Source of the DNA: Skeletonema tropicum
Taxonomy: Eukaryota > Bacillariophyta > Thalassiosirophyceae > Thalassiosirales > Thalassiosiraceae
Direction: 5' to 3'
NCBI GenBank assembly: GCA_037178625.1
Contig: JAWZXG010000033.1
Location: forward strand, 62,001-126,000
DNA length: 64,000 bases
The notes under the pieces are model-generated. The model searched no databases. It worked only from the letters and a program-made list of their open reading frames with translations, and was not told the DNA's origin. The translations under genes were made by a program, and so were the position numbers. Of the stretch, positions 28,023 through 41,857 are shown one piece after another; positions within the stretch are counted from its first letter, which is position 1, and each line of letters opens with the position of its first letter.

Positions 28023-29764
28023 TCCTTCTCTAGCTGGAGCTGCAAGATCTGTTCGCATTGCTGCAACATCGCCGATTTGTTTCGTCACTAAGCACGAAGA
28101 CAGGGAAGACGTTGATCGTCAAGATCTCTCTGGTACAGTCATGCAGCAGACCTAAAGCTCATGAAGCTCGCTGCTCTTAAGGATGTCTTGGAAGTTCGTG
28201 GCCAGGTGGCTTCTGGAGTTCCTCTTGATTACTTCTTGAGAGAGAACGATGACAGCATCGTGTGCCTTATGGGCATCGAAGATCTTTGTTCTAAAGCCCA
28301 CGTCAAAGCGAAGAAGACGCGTATAGAACGATGTGTTCATGCAGTCCTCCAAGAGAAAGAGCGGCAACAGATGATGGATGTTTCCTCCTCTTGTCCTCTT
28401 ACCGATTGGCAGGGGCAGGATATGATTGCACATGCTTCGTTCTCTGAGACGAGGAATGCTGCAATGAGAGCACGGAAGCTTGGTTTGCTTCAACAAGCGT
28501 TTGATCATGGTTTGTCATGAGCGTGTGATGTGATATTGAATTGATGAGATCTGATGAAGAAATGTCGAACGATGTAACAAGAGAAAACAACTAGATGATT
28601 ATAAATACTCCCAAGAAAGTGAAAGTACAGAGTGTGGTCTTATAAGTATTGGCCATCTCTTTGGAAAGTCTTTATTATCTTATTCAAAGGGCAGTTGTCT
28701 AGCAACGAGCGCAACTCCAACTCTTGCACTGATGCCTTTCTAAGTTAGTTTGCATCATCGAGGGCTAGCTCCCCTCTTCATCTCTCAAGGTTGTTGCTTA
28801 CCATGCATCACAATAATAATAAATTCTACGGTTGCCCTGCCCTTTAATTCTCTCATCTTCATGCTGATAGTTGGCGCAGGTGGGCAACTTGCAACTTCCC
28901 GCCAGATGTGCTCTCATCACTCATCACCACTTTTGAAAAATTGTACAATAACCTCCATGTCGACGCACTTGCTACAGCATACAGCCTCAATATTCAATAT
29001 CCATTCTCTAACATCATTATCATTGTGTTGATACATAATTTACAGCACACTCGCTAAAAAAGACAAAAAAACGACACCACAATATAAGTAATTATTTGAA
29101 AATAATAGGAGTACTATCTAATTTTCAATGTCCAACCATAATATTATCATATCCACATCCCGACAAACATCCGACCGTCGCCGCCACGACGAAACATCCA
29201 CATCCACCAGCAGCAATACTCTCAACCCCCGTCGAATTCAAACAGGCCTCCCAGGAATTCGCCGCACCGTCTACGATGGTGCACTGCGTGTCAATTCGGA
29301 TGCGTATGATGTGCTCTCCTGTGCTGTGAGGGATGTGTTTGACAATACATGTCACTCTGCTATTCATGCTGTCGTGAACGTGAATAACAATAATAGAAGT
29401 AGCGTTGTTGACGATGATAATGGCGGCAGTAGTAATAATGATAATGATAGCAACATGAATATTAATATTTCACTCCAAGCCAAACCAGAATGGCGAAGAC
29501 ACTTTCCACTCAACGCCCTCCTCCGTCCATCCATCAATTCGTTCGCCCATGATCAATTCCACATGCCTCAACAAAAAAAGAAGCAGAGGCGGAGCACATT
29601 ATCAGTTACAGAATTGCGTAATGCAACAGTTGTGACACATCATCCGAGAATTGTAAATGAGGCGACTGGTGAGCGGGCAATGTGTGCTGTGGAGAGTGAG
29701 GTGACGAGGGCGCGGAATTTGGAGGTGGCTGTGTTGGATGCTGGATTGATGGATGAGGAGGAGG
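28023..29764 (+). repeat. Array unit 17 (1742 bp)
   Basis: The gene B fragment is 28161-28520. The truncated SWI3 frame is intact at 29128-29775. It carries a private duplication of an A-rich tract near 29051-29075. Confidence 0.95.
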
Positions 29765-31493
29765 TCCTTCTCTAGCTGGAGCTGCAAGATCTGTTCGCAT
29801 TGCTGCAACATCGCCGATTTGTTTCGTCACTAAGCACGAAGACAGGGAAGACGTTGATCGTCAAGATCTCTCTGGTACAGTCATGCAGCAGACCTAAAGC
29901 TCATGAAGCTCGCTGCTCTTAAGGATGTCTTGGAAGTTCGTGGCCAGGTGGCTTCTGGAGTTCCTCTTGATTACTTCTTGAGAGAGAACGATGACAGCAT
30001 CGTGTGCCTTATGGGCATCGAAGATCTTTGTTCTAAAGCCCACGTGGTCAAAGCGAAGAAGACGCGTATAGAACGATGTGTTCATGCAGTCCTCCAAGAG
30101 AAAGAGCGGCAACAGATGATGGATGTTTCCTCCTCTTGTCCTCTTACCGATTGGCAGGGGCAGGATATGATTGCACATGCTTCGTTCTCTGAGACGAGGA
30201 ATGCTGCAATGAGAGCACGGAAGCTTGGTTTGCTTCAACAAGCGTTTGATCATGGTTTGTCATGAGCGTGTGATGTGATATTGAATTGATGAGATCTGAT
30301 GAAGAAATGTCGAACGATGTAACAAGAGAAAACAACTAGATGATTATAAATACTCCCAAGAAAGTGAAAGTACAGAGTGTGGTCTTATAAGTATTGGCCA
30401 TCTCTTTGGAAAGTCTTTATTATCTTATTCAAAGGGCAGTTGTCTAGCAACGAGCGCAACTCCAACTCTTGCACTGATGCCTTTCTAAGTTAGTTTGCAT
30501 CATCGAGGGCTAGCTCCCCTCTTCATCTCTCAAGGTTGTTGCTTACCATGCATCACAATAATAATAAATTCTACGGTTGCCCTGCCCTTTAATTCTCTCC
30601 TTCATGCTGATAGTTGGCGCAGGTGGGCAACTTGCAACTTCCCGCCAGATGTGCTCTCATCACTCATCACCACTTTTGAAAAATTGTACAATAACCTCCA
30701 TGTCGACGCACTTGCTACAGCATACAGCCTCAATATTCAATATCCATTCTCTAACATTATCAGTGTTGATACATAATTTACAGCACACTCCGCTAAAAAA
30801 CGACACCACAATATAAGTAATTATTTGAAAATAATAGGAGTACTATCTAATTTTCAATGTCCAACCATAATATTATCATATCCACATCCCGACAAACATC
30901 CGACCGTCGCCGCCACGACGAAACATCCACATCCACCAGCAGCAATACTCTCAACCCCCGTCGAATTCAAACAGGCCTCCCAGGAATTCGCCGCACCGTC
31001 TACGATGGTGCACTGCGTGTCAATTCGGATGCGTATGATGTGCTCTCCTGTGCTGTGAGGGATGTGTTTGACAATACATGTCACTCTGCTATTCATGCTG
31101 TCGTGAACGTGAATAACAATAATAGAAGTAGCGTTGTTGACGATGATAATGGCGGCAGTAGTAATAATGATAATGATAGCAACATGAATATTAATATTTC
31201 ACTCCAAGCCAAACCAGAATGGCGAAGACACTTTCCACTCAACGCCCTCCTCCGTCCATCCATCAATTCGTTCGCCCATGATCAATTCCACATGCCTCAA
31301 CAAAAAAAGAAGCAGAGGCGGAGCACATTATCAGTTACAGAATTGCGTAATGCAACAGTTGTGACACATCATCCGAGAATTGTAAATGAGGCGACTGGTG
31401 AGCGGGCAATGTGTGCTGTGGAGAGTGAGGTGACGAGGGCGCGGAATTTGGAGGTGGCTGTGTTGGATGCTGGATTGATGGATGAGGAGGAGG
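29765..31493 (+). repeat. Array unit 18 (1729 bp)
   Basis: The gene B fragment 29903-30265 carries the +GGT allele. The truncated SWI3 frame is intact at 30857-31504. Confidence 0.95.
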
Positions 31494-33224
31494 TCCTTCT
31501 CTAGCTGGAGCTGCAAGATCTGTTCGCATTGCTGCAACATCGCCGATTTGTTTCGTCACTAAGCACGAAGACAGGGAAGACGTTGATCGTCAAGATCTCT
31601 CTGGTACAGTCATGCAGCAGACCTAAAGCTCATGAAGCTCGCTGCTCTTAAGGATGTCTTGGAAGTTCGTGGCCAGGTGGCTTCTGGAGTTCCTCTTGAT
31701 TACTTCTTGAGAGAGAACGATGACAGCATCGTGTGCCTTATGGGCATCGAAGATCTTTGTTCTAAAGCCCACGTGGTCAAAGCGAAGAAGACGCGTATAG
31801 AACGATGTGTTCATGCAGTCCTCCAAGAGAAAGAGCGGCAACAGATGATGGATGTTTCCTCCTCTTGTCCTCTTACCGATTGGCAGGGGCAGGATATGAT
31901 TGCACATGCTTCGTTCTCTGAGACGAGGAATGCTGCAATGAGAGCACGGAAGCTTGGTTTGCTTCAACAAGCGTTTGATCATGGTTTGTCATGAGCGTGT
32001 GATGTGATATTGAATTGATGAGATCTGATGAAGAAATGTCGAACGATGTAACAAGAGAAAACAACTAGATGATTATAAATACTCCCAAGAAAGTGAAAGT
32101 ACAGAGTGTGGTCTTATAAGTATTGGCCATCTCTTTGGAAAGTCTTTATTATCTTATTCAAAGGGCAGTTGTCTAGCAACGAGCGCAACTCCAACTCTTG
32201 CACTGATGCCTTTCTAAGTTAGTTTGCATCATCGAGGGCTAGCTCCCCTCTTCATCTCTCAAGGTTGTTGCTTACCATGCATCACAATAATAATAAATTC
32301 TACGGTTGCCCTGCCCTTTAATTCTCTCCTTCATGCTGATAGTTGGCGCAGGTGGGCAACTTGCAACTTCCCGCCAGATGTGCTCTCATCACTCATCACC
32401 ACTTTTGAAAAATTGTACAATAACCTCCATGTCGACGCACTTGCTACAGCATACAGCCTCAATATTCAATATCCATTCTCTAACATCATATCAGTGTTGA
32501 TACATAATTTACAGCACACTCCGCTAAAAAACGACACCACAATATAAGTAATTATTTGAAAATAATAGGAGTACTATCTAATTTTCAATGTCCAACCATA
32601 ATATTATCATATCCACATCCCGACAAACATCCGACCGTCGCCGCCACGACGAAACATCCACATCCACCAGCAGCAATACTCTCAACCCCCGTCGAATTCA
32701 AACAGGCCTCCCAGGAATTCGCCGCACCGTCTACGATGGTGCACTGCGTGTCAATTCGGATGCGTATGATGTGCTCTCCTGTGCTGTGAGGGATGTGTTT
32801 GACAATACATGTCACTCTGCTATTCATGCTGTCGTGAACGTGAATAACAATAATAGAAGTAGCGTTGTTGACGATGATAATGGCGGCAGTAGTAATAATG
32901 ATAATGATAGCAACATGAATATTAATATTTCACTCCAAGCCAAACCAGAATGGCGAAGACACTTTCCACTCAACGCCCTCCTCCGTCCATCCATCAATTC
33001 GTTCGCCCATGATCAATTCCACATGCCTCAACAAAAAAAGAAGCAGAGGCGGAGCACATTATCAGTTACAGAATTGCGTAATGCAACAGTTGTGACACAT
33101 CATCCGAGAATTGTAAATGAGGCGACTGGTGAGCGGGCAATGTGTGCTGTGGAGAGTGAGGTGACGAGGGCGCGGAATTTGGAGGTGGCTGTGTTGGATG
33201 CTGGATTGATGGATGAGGAGGAGG
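31494..33224 (+). repeat. Array unit 19 (1731 bp)
   Basis: The gene B fragment 31632-31994 carries the +GGT allele. The truncated SWI3 frame is intact at 32588-33235. Confidence 0.95.
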
Positions 33225-34950
33225 TCCTTCTCTAGCTGGAGCTGCAAGATCTGTTCGCATTGCTGCAACATCGCCGATTTGTTTCGTCACTAAGCACGAA
33301 GACAGGGAAGACGTTGATCGTCAAGATCTCTCTGGTACAGTCATGCAGCAGACCTAAAGCTCATGAAGCTCGCTGCTCTTAAGGATGTCTTGGAAGTTCG
33401 TGGCCAGGTGGCTTCTGGAGTTCCTCTTGATTACTTCTTGAGAGAGAACGATGACAGCATCGTGTGCCTTATGGGCATCGAAGATCTTTGTTCTAAAGCC
33501 CACGTCAAAGCGAAGAAGACGCGTATAGAACGATGTGTTCATGCAGTCCTCCAAGAGAAAGAGCGGCAACAGATGATGGATGTTTCCTCCTCTTGTCCTC
33601 TTACCGATTGGCAGGGGCAGGATATGATTGCACATGCTTCGTTCTCTGAGACGAGGAATGCTGCAATGAGAGCACGGAAGCTTGGTTTGCTTCAACAAGC
33701 GTTTGATCATGGTTTGTCATGAGCGTGTGATGTGATATTGAATTGATGAGATCTGATGAAGAAATGTCGAACGATGTAACAAGAGAAAACAACTAGATGA
33801 TTATAAATACTCCCAAGAAAGTGAAAGTACAGAGTGTGGTCTTATAAGTATTGGCCATCTCTTTGGAAAGTCTTTATTATCTTATTCAAAGGGCAGTTGT
33901 CTAGCAACGAGCGCAACTCCAACTCTTGCACTGATGCCTTTCTAAGTTAGTTTGCATCATCGAGGGCTAGCTCCCCTCTTCATCTCTCAAGGTTGTTGCT
34001 TACCATGCATCACAATAATAATAAATTCTACGGTTGCCCTGCCCTTTAATTCTCTCCTTCATGCTGATAGTTGGCGCAGGTGGGCAACTTGCAACTTCCC
34101 GCCAGATGTGCTCTCATCACTCATCACCACTTTTGAAAAATTGTACAATAACCTCCATGTCGACGCACTTGCTACAGCATACAGCCTCAATATTCAATAT
34201 CCATTCTCTAACATTATCAGTGTTGATACATAATTTACAGCACACTCCGCTAAAAAACGACACCACAATATAAGTAATTATTTGAAAATAATAGGAGTAC
34301 TATCTAATTTTCAATGTCCAACCATAATATTATCATATCCACATCCCGACAAACATCCGACCGTCGCCGCCACGACGAAACATCCACATCCACCAGCAGC
34401 AATACTCTCAACCCCCGTCGAATTCAAACAGGCCTCCCAGGAATTCGCCGCACCGTCTACGATGGTGCACTGCGTGTCAATTCGGATGCGTATGATGTGC
34501 TCTCCTGTGCTGTGAGGGATGTGTTTGACAATACATGTCACTCTGCTATTCATGCTGTCGTGAACGTGAATAACAATAATAGAAGTAGCGTTGTTGACGA
34601 TGATAATGGCGGCAGTAGTAATAATGATAATGATAGCAACATGAATATTAATATTTCACTCCAAGCCAAACCAGAATGGCGAAGACACTTTCCACTCAAC
34701 GCCCTCCTCCGTCCATCCATCAATTCGTTCGCCCATGATCAATTCCACATGCCTCAACAAAAAAAGAAGCAGAGGCGGAGCACATTATCAGTTACAGAAT
34801 TGCGTAATGCAACAGTTGTGACACATCATCCGAGAATTGTAAATGAGGCGACTGGTGAGCGGGCAATGTGTGCTGTGGAGAGTGAGGTGACGAGGGCGCG
34901 GAATTTGGAGGTGGCTGTGTTGGATGCTGGATTGATGGATGAGGAGGAGG
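33225..34950 (+). repeat. Array unit 20 (1726 bp)
   Basis: First of the homogeneous block. The gene B fragment is 33363-33722 and the truncated SWI3 frame 34314-34961. Confidence 0.95.
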
Positions 34951-34961
34951 TCCTTCTCTAG
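34314..34961 (+). CDS. Truncated SWI3 5' open reading frame (215 aa), representative of 18 identical copies
   Basis: The frame starts at the same ATG as the intact SWI3 gene and is identical to it for 212 residues. It then crosses the duplication junction and ends with Val-Leu-Leu-stop. It has a Ser/Thr/Arg-rich N-terminus, an Asn-rich tract at about residues 88-110, a basic cluster KKKQRR at about 150-155 that could act as a nuclear localisation signal, and an acidic end (MDEEE). It has none of the SWIRM, SANT or coiled-coil parts. Identical 215-aa frames lie at 3051, 4783, 8257, 9989, 11720, 13452, 22183, 23917, 25644, 27386, 29128, 30857, 32588, 34314, 36040, 37766, 39492 and 41221, with a 216-aa variant at 20450. 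The frames starting at 1311, 6526, 15200, 16960 and about 18703 are broken. Each copy keeps the same upstream DNA as the real gene, so expression is possible, but I have no evidence of it. It may simply be duplicated debris. Confidence 0.55.
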   Translation: MSNHNIIISTSRQTSDRRRHDETSTSTSSNTLNPRRIQTGLPGIRRTVYDGALRVNSDAYDVLSCAVRDVFDNTCHSAIHAVVNVNNNNRSSVVDDDNGGSSNNDNDSNMNINISLQAKPEWRRHFPLNALLRPSINSFAHDQFHMPQQKKKQRRSTLSVTELRNATVVTHHPRIVNEATGERAMCAVESEVTRARNLEVAVLDAGLMDEEEVLL

Positions 34962-36676
34962 CTGGAGCTGCAAGATCTGTTCGCATTGCTGCAACATCGC
35001 CGATTTGTTTCGTCACTAAGCACGAAGACAGGGAAGACGTTGATCGTCAAGATCTCTCTGGTACAGTCATGCAGCAGACCTAAAGCTCATGAAGCTCGCT
35101 GCTCTTAAGGATGTCTTGGAAGTTCGTGGCCAGGTGGCTTCTGGAGTTCCTCTTGATTACTTCTTGAGAGAGAACGATGACAGCATCGTGTGCCTTATGG
35201 GCATCGAAGATCTTTGTTCTAAAGCCCACGTCAAAGCGAAGAAGACGCGTATAGAACGATGTGTTCATGCAGTCCTCCAAGAGAAAGAGCGGCAACAGAT
35301 GATGGATGTTTCCTCCTCTTGTCCTCTTACCGATTGGCAGGGGCAGGATATGATTGCACATGCTTCGTTCTCTGAGACGAGGAATGCTGCAATGAGAGCA
35401 CGGAAGCTTGGTTTGCTTCAACAAGCGTTTGATCATGGTTTGTCATGAGCGTGTGATGTGATATTGAATTGATGAGATCTGATGAAGAAATGTCGAACGA
35501 TGTAACAAGAGAAAACAACTAGATGATTATAAATACTCCCAAGAAAGTGAAAGTACAGAGTGTGGTCTTATAAGTATTGGCCATCTCTTTGGAAAGTCTT
35601 TATTATCTTATTCAAAGGGCAGTTGTCTAGCAACGAGCGCAACTCCAACTCTTGCACTGATGCCTTTCTAAGTTAGTTTGCATCATCGAGGGCTAGCTCC
35701 CCTCTTCATCTCTCAAGGTTGTTGCTTACCATGCATCACAATAATAATAAATTCTACGGTTGCCCTGCCCTTTAATTCTCTCCTTCATGCTGATAGTTGG
35801 CGCAGGTGGGCAACTTGCAACTTCCCGCCAGATGTGCTCTCATCACTCATCACCACTTTTGAAAAATTGTACAATAACCTCCATGTCGACGCACTTGCTA
35901 CAGCATACAGCCTCAATATTCAATATCCATTCTCTAACATTATCAGTGTTGATACATAATTTACAGCACACTCCGCTAAAAAACGACACCACAATATAAG
36001 TAATTATTTGAAAATAATAGGAGTACTATCTAATTTTCAATGTCCAACCATAATATTATCATATCCACATCCCGACAAACATCCGACCGTCGCCGCCACG
36101 ACGAAACATCCACATCCACCAGCAGCAATACTCTCAACCCCCGTCGAATTCAAACAGGCCTCCCAGGAATTCGCCGCACCGTCTACGATGGTGCACTGCG
36201 TGTCAATTCGGATGCGTATGATGTGCTCTCCTGTGCTGTGAGGGATGTGTTTGACAATACATGTCACTCTGCTATTCATGCTGTCGTGAACGTGAATAAC
36301 AATAATAGAAGTAGCGTTGTTGACGATGATAATGGCGGCAGTAGTAATAATGATAATGATAGCAACATGAATATTAATATTTCACTCCAAGCCAAACCAG
36401 AATGGCGAAGACACTTTCCACTCAACGCCCTCCTCCGTCCATCCATCAATTCGTTCGCCCATGATCAATTCCACATGCCTCAACAAAAAAAGAAGCAGAG
36501 GCGGAGCACATTATCAGTTACAGAATTGCGTAATGCAACAGTTGTGACACATCATCCGAGAATTGTAAATGAGGCGACTGGTGAGCGGGCAATGTGTGCT
36601 GTGGAGAGTGAGGTGACGAGGGCGCGGAATTTGGAGGTGGCTGTGTTGGATGCTGGATTGATGGATGAGGAGGAGG
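34951..36676 (+). repeat. Array unit 21 (1726 bp)
   Basis: The gene B fragment is 35089-35448 and the truncated SWI3 frame 36040-36687. I see no difference from unit 20. Confidence 0.95.
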
Positions 36677-38402
36677 TCCTTCTCTAGCTGGAGCTGCAAG
36701 ATCTGTTCGCATTGCTGCAACATCGCCGATTTGTTTCGTCACTAAGCACGAAGACAGGGAAGACGTTGATCGTCAAGATCTCTCTGGTACAGTCATGCAG
36801 CAGACCTAAAGCTCATGAAGCTCGCTGCTCTTAAGGATGTCTTGGAAGTTCGTGGCCAGGTGGCTTCTGGAGTTCCTCTTGATTACTTCTTGAGAGAGAA
36901 CGATGACAGCATCGTGTGCCTTATGGGCATCGAAGATCTTTGTTCTAAAGCCCACGTCAAAGCGAAGAAGACGCGTATAGAACGATGTGTTCATGCAGTC
37001 CTCCAAGAGAAAGAGCGGCAACAGATGATGGATGTTTCCTCCTCTTGTCCTCTTACCGATTGGCAGGGGCAGGATATGATTGCACATGCTTCGTTCTCTG
37101 AGACGAGGAATGCTGCAATGAGAGCACGGAAGCTTGGTTTGCTTCAACAAGCGTTTGATCATGGTTTGTCATGAGCGTGTGATGTGATATTGAATTGATG
37201 AGATCTGATGAAGAAATGTCGAACGATGTAACAAGAGAAAACAACTAGATGATTATAAATACTCCCAAGAAAGTGAAAGTACAGAGTGTGGTCTTATAAG
37301 TATTGGCCATCTCTTTGGAAAGTCTTTATTATCTTATTCAAAGGGCAGTTGTCTAGCAACGAGCGCAACTCCAACTCTTGCACTGATGCCTTTCTAAGTT
37401 AGTTTGCATCATCGAGGGCTAGCTCCCCTCTTCATCTCTCAAGGTTGTTGCTTACCATGCATCACAATAATAATAAATTCTACGGTTGCCCTGCCCTTTA
37501 ATTCTCTCCTTCATGCTGATAGTTGGCGCAGGTGGGCAACTTGCAACTTCCCGCCAGATGTGCTCTCATCACTCATCACCACTTTTGAAAAATTGTACAA
37601 TAACCTCCATGTCGACGCACTTGCTACAGCATACAGCCTCAATATTCAATATCCATTCTCTAACATTATCAGTGTTGATACATAATTTACAGCACACTCC
37701 GCTAAAAAACGACACCACAATATAAGTAATTATTTGAAAATAATAGGAGTACTATCTAATTTTCAATGTCCAACCATAATATTATCATATCCACATCCCG
37801 ACAAACATCCGACCGTCGCCGCCACGACGAAACATCCACATCCACCAGCAGCAATACTCTCAACCCCCGTCGAATTCAAACAGGCCTCCCAGGAATTCGC
37901 CGCACCGTCTACGATGGTGCACTGCGTGTCAATTCGGATGCGTATGATGTGCTCTCCTGTGCTGTGAGGGATGTGTTTGACAATACATGTCACTCTGCTA
38001 TTCATGCTGTCGTGAACGTGAATAACAATAATAGAAGTAGCGTTGTTGACGATGATAATGGCGGCAGTAGTAATAATGATAATGATAGCAACATGAATAT
38101 TAATATTTCACTCCAAGCCAAACCAGAATGGCGAAGACACTTTCCACTCAACGCCCTCCTCCGTCCATCCATCAATTCGTTCGCCCATGATCAATTCCAC
38201 ATGCCTCAACAAAAAAAGAAGCAGAGGCGGAGCACATTATCAGTTACAGAATTGCGTAATGCAACAGTTGTGACACATCATCCGAGAATTGTAAATGAGG
38301 CGACTGGTGAGCGGGCAATGTGTGCTGTGGAGAGTGAGGTGACGAGGGCGCGGAATTTGGAGGTGGCTGTGTTGGATGCTGGATTGATGGATGAGGAGGA
38401 GG
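36677..38402 (+). repeat. Array unit 22 (1726 bp)
   Basis: The gene B fragment is 36815-37174 and the truncated SWI3 frame 37766-38413. I see no difference from unit 20. Confidence 0.95.
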
Positions 38403-40128
38403 TCCTTCTCTAGCTGGAGCTGCAAGATCTGTTCGCATTGCTGCAACATCGCCGATTTGTTTCGTCACTAAGCACGAAGACAGGGAAGACGTTGATCGTC
38501 AAGATCTCTCTGGTACAGTCATGCAGCAGACCTAAAGCTCATGAAGCTCGCTGCTCTTAAGGATGTCTTGGAAGTTCGTGGCCAGGTGGCTTCTGGAGTT
38601 CCTCTTGATTACTTCTTGAGAGAGAACGATGACAGCATCGTGTGCCTTATGGGCATCGAAGATCTTTGTTCTAAAGCCCACGTCAAAGCGAAGAAGACGC
38701 GTATAGAACGATGTGTTCATGCAGTCCTCCAAGAGAAAGAGCGGCAACAGATGATGGATGTTTCCTCCTCTTGTCCTCTTACCGATTGGCAGGGGCAGGA
38801 TATGATTGCACATGCTTCGTTCTCTGAGACGAGGAATGCTGCAATGAGAGCACGGAAGCTTGGTTTGCTTCAACAAGCGTTTGATCATGGTTTGTCATGA
38901 GCGTGTGATGTGATATTGAATTGATGAGATCTGATGAAGAAATGTCGAACGATGTAACAAGAGAAAACAACTAGATGATTATAAATACTCCCAAGAAAGT
39001 GAAAGTACAGAGTGTGGTCTTATAAGTATTGGCCATCTCTTTGGAAAGTCTTTATTATCTTATTCAAAGGGCAGTTGTCTAGCAACGAGCGCAACTCCAA
39101 CTCTTGCACTGATGCCTTTCTAAGTTAGTTTGCATCATCGAGGGCTAGCTCCCCTCTTCATCTCTCAAGGTTGTTGCTTACCATGCATCACAATAATAAT
39201 AAATTCTACGGTTGCCCTGCCCTTTAATTCTCTCCTTCATGCTGATAGTTGGCGCAGGTGGGCAACTTGCAACTTCCCGCCAGATGTGCTCTCATCACTC
39301 ATCACCACTTTTGAAAAATTGTACAATAACCTCCATGTCGACGCACTTGCTACAGCATACAGCCTCAATATTCAATATCCATTCTCTAACATTATCAGTG
39401 TTGATACATAATTTACAGCACACTCCGCTAAAAAACGACACCACAATATAAGTAATTATTTGAAAATAATAGGAGTACTATCTAATTTTCAATGTCCAAC
39501 CATAATATTATCATATCCACATCCCGACAAACATCCGACCGTCGCCGCCACGACGAAACATCCACATCCACCAGCAGCAATACTCTCAACCCCCGTCGAA
39601 TTCAAACAGGCCTCCCAGGAATTCGCCGCACCGTCTACGATGGTGCACTGCGTGTCAATTCGGATGCGTATGATGTGCTCTCCTGTGCTGTGAGGGATGT
39701 GTTTGACAATACATGTCACTCTGCTATTCATGCTGTCGTGAACGTGAATAACAATAATAGAAGTAGCGTTGTTGACGATGATAATGGCGGCAGTAGTAAT
39801 AATGATAATGATAGCAACATGAATATTAATATTTCACTCCAAGCCAAACCAGAATGGCGAAGACACTTTCCACTCAACGCCCTCCTCCGTCCATCCATCA
39901 ATTCGTTCGCCCATGATCAATTCCACATGCCTCAACAAAAAAAGAAGCAGAGGCGGAGCACATTATCAGTTACAGAATTGCGTAATGCAACAGTTGTGAC
40001 ACATCATCCGAGAATTGTAAATGAGGCGACTGGTGAGCGGGCAATGTGTGCTGTGGAGAGTGAGGTGACGAGGGCGCGGAATTTGGAGGTGGCTGTGTTG
40101 GATGCTGGATTGATGGATGAGGAGGAGG
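38403..40128 (+). repeat. Array unit 23 (1726 bp)
   Basis: The gene B fragment is 38541-38900 and the truncated SWI3 frame 39492-40139. I see no difference from unit 20. Confidence 0.95.
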
Positions 40129-41857
40129 TCCTTCTCTAGCTGGAGCTGCAACATCTGTTCGCATTGCTGCAACATCGCCGATTTGTTTCGTCACTAAGCA
40201 CGAAGACAGGGAAGACGTTGATCGTCAAGATCTCTCTGGTACAGTCATGCAGCAGACCTAAAGCTCATGAAGCTCGCTGCTCTTAAGGATGTCTTGGAAG
40301 TTCGTGGCCAGGTGGCTTCTGGAGTTCCTCTTGATTACTTCTTGAGAGAGAACGATGACAGCATCGTGTGCCTTATGGGCATCGAAGATCTTTGTTCTAA
40401 AGCCCACGTCAAAGCGAAGAAGACGCGTATAGAACGATGTGTTCATGCAGTCCTCCAAGAGAAAGAGCGGCAACAGATGATGGATGTTTCCTCCTCTTGT
40501 CCTCTTACCGATTGGCAGGGGCAGGATATGATTGCACATGCTTCGTTCTCTGAGACGAGGAATGCTGCAATGAGAGCACGGAAGCTTGGTTTGCTTCAAC
40601 AAGCGTTTGATCATGGTTTGTCATGAGCGTGTGATGTGATATTGAATTGATGAGATCTGATGAAGAAATGTCGAACGATGTAACAAGAGAAAACAACTAG
40701 ATGATTATAAATACTCCCAAGAAAGTGAAAGTACAGAGTGTGGTCTTATAAGTATTGGCCATCTCTTTGGAAAGTCTTTATTATCTTATTCAAAGGGCAG
40801 TTGTCTAGCAACGAGCGCAACTCCAACTCTTGCACTGATGCCTTTCTAAGTTAGTTTGCATCATCGAGGGCTAGCTCCCCTCTTCATCTCTCAAGGTTGT
40901 TGCTTACCATGCATCACAATAATAATAAATTCTACGGTTGCCCTGCCCTTTAATTCTCTCCTTCATGCTGATAGTTGGCGCAGGTGGGCAACTTGCAACT
41001 TCCCGCCAGATGTGCTCTCATCACTCATCACCACTTTTGAAAAATTGTACAATAACCTCCATGTCGACGCACTTGCTACAGCATACAGCCTCAATATTCA
41101 ATATCCATTCTCTAACATCATTATCAGTGTTGATACATAATTTACAGCACACTCCGCTAAAAAACGACACCACAATATAAGTAATTATTTGAAAATAATA
41201 GGAGTACTATCTAATTTTCAATGTCCAACCATAATATTATCATATCCACATCCCGACAAACATCCGACCGTCGCCGCCACGACGAAACATCCACATCCAC
41301 CAGCAGCAATACTCTCAACCCCCGTCGAATTCAAACAGGCCTCCCAGGAATTCGCCGCACCGTCTACGATGGTGCACTGCGTGTCAATTCGGATGCGTAT
41401 GATGTGCTCTCCTGTGCTGTGAGGGATGTGTTTGACAATACATGTCACTCTGCTATTCATGCTGTCGTGAACGTGAATAACAATAATAGAAGTAGCGTTG
41501 TTGACGATGATAATGGCGGCAGTAGTAATAATGATAATGATAGCAACATGAATATTAATATTTCACTCCAAGCCAAACCAGAATGGCGAAGACACTTTCC
41601 ACTCAACGCCCTCCTCCGTCCATCCATCAATTCGTTCGCCCATGATCAATTCCACATGCCTCAACAAAAAAAGAAGCAGAGGCGGAGCACATTATCAGTT
41701 ACAGAATTGCGTAATGCAACAGTTGTGACACATCATCCGAGAATTGTAAATGAGGCGACTGGTGAGCGGGCAATGTGTGCTGTGGAGAGTGAGGTGACGA
41801 GGGCGCGGAATTTGGAGGTGGCTGTGTTGGATGCTGGATTGATGGATGAGGAGGAGG
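40129..41857 (+). repeat. Array unit 24 (1729 bp)
   Basis: It carries a G-to-C substitution at 40152, one of the few substitutions I noticed in the array, and an extra CAT near 41116. The gene B fragment is 40267-40626 and the truncated SWI3 frame 41221-41868. Confidence 0.95.
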
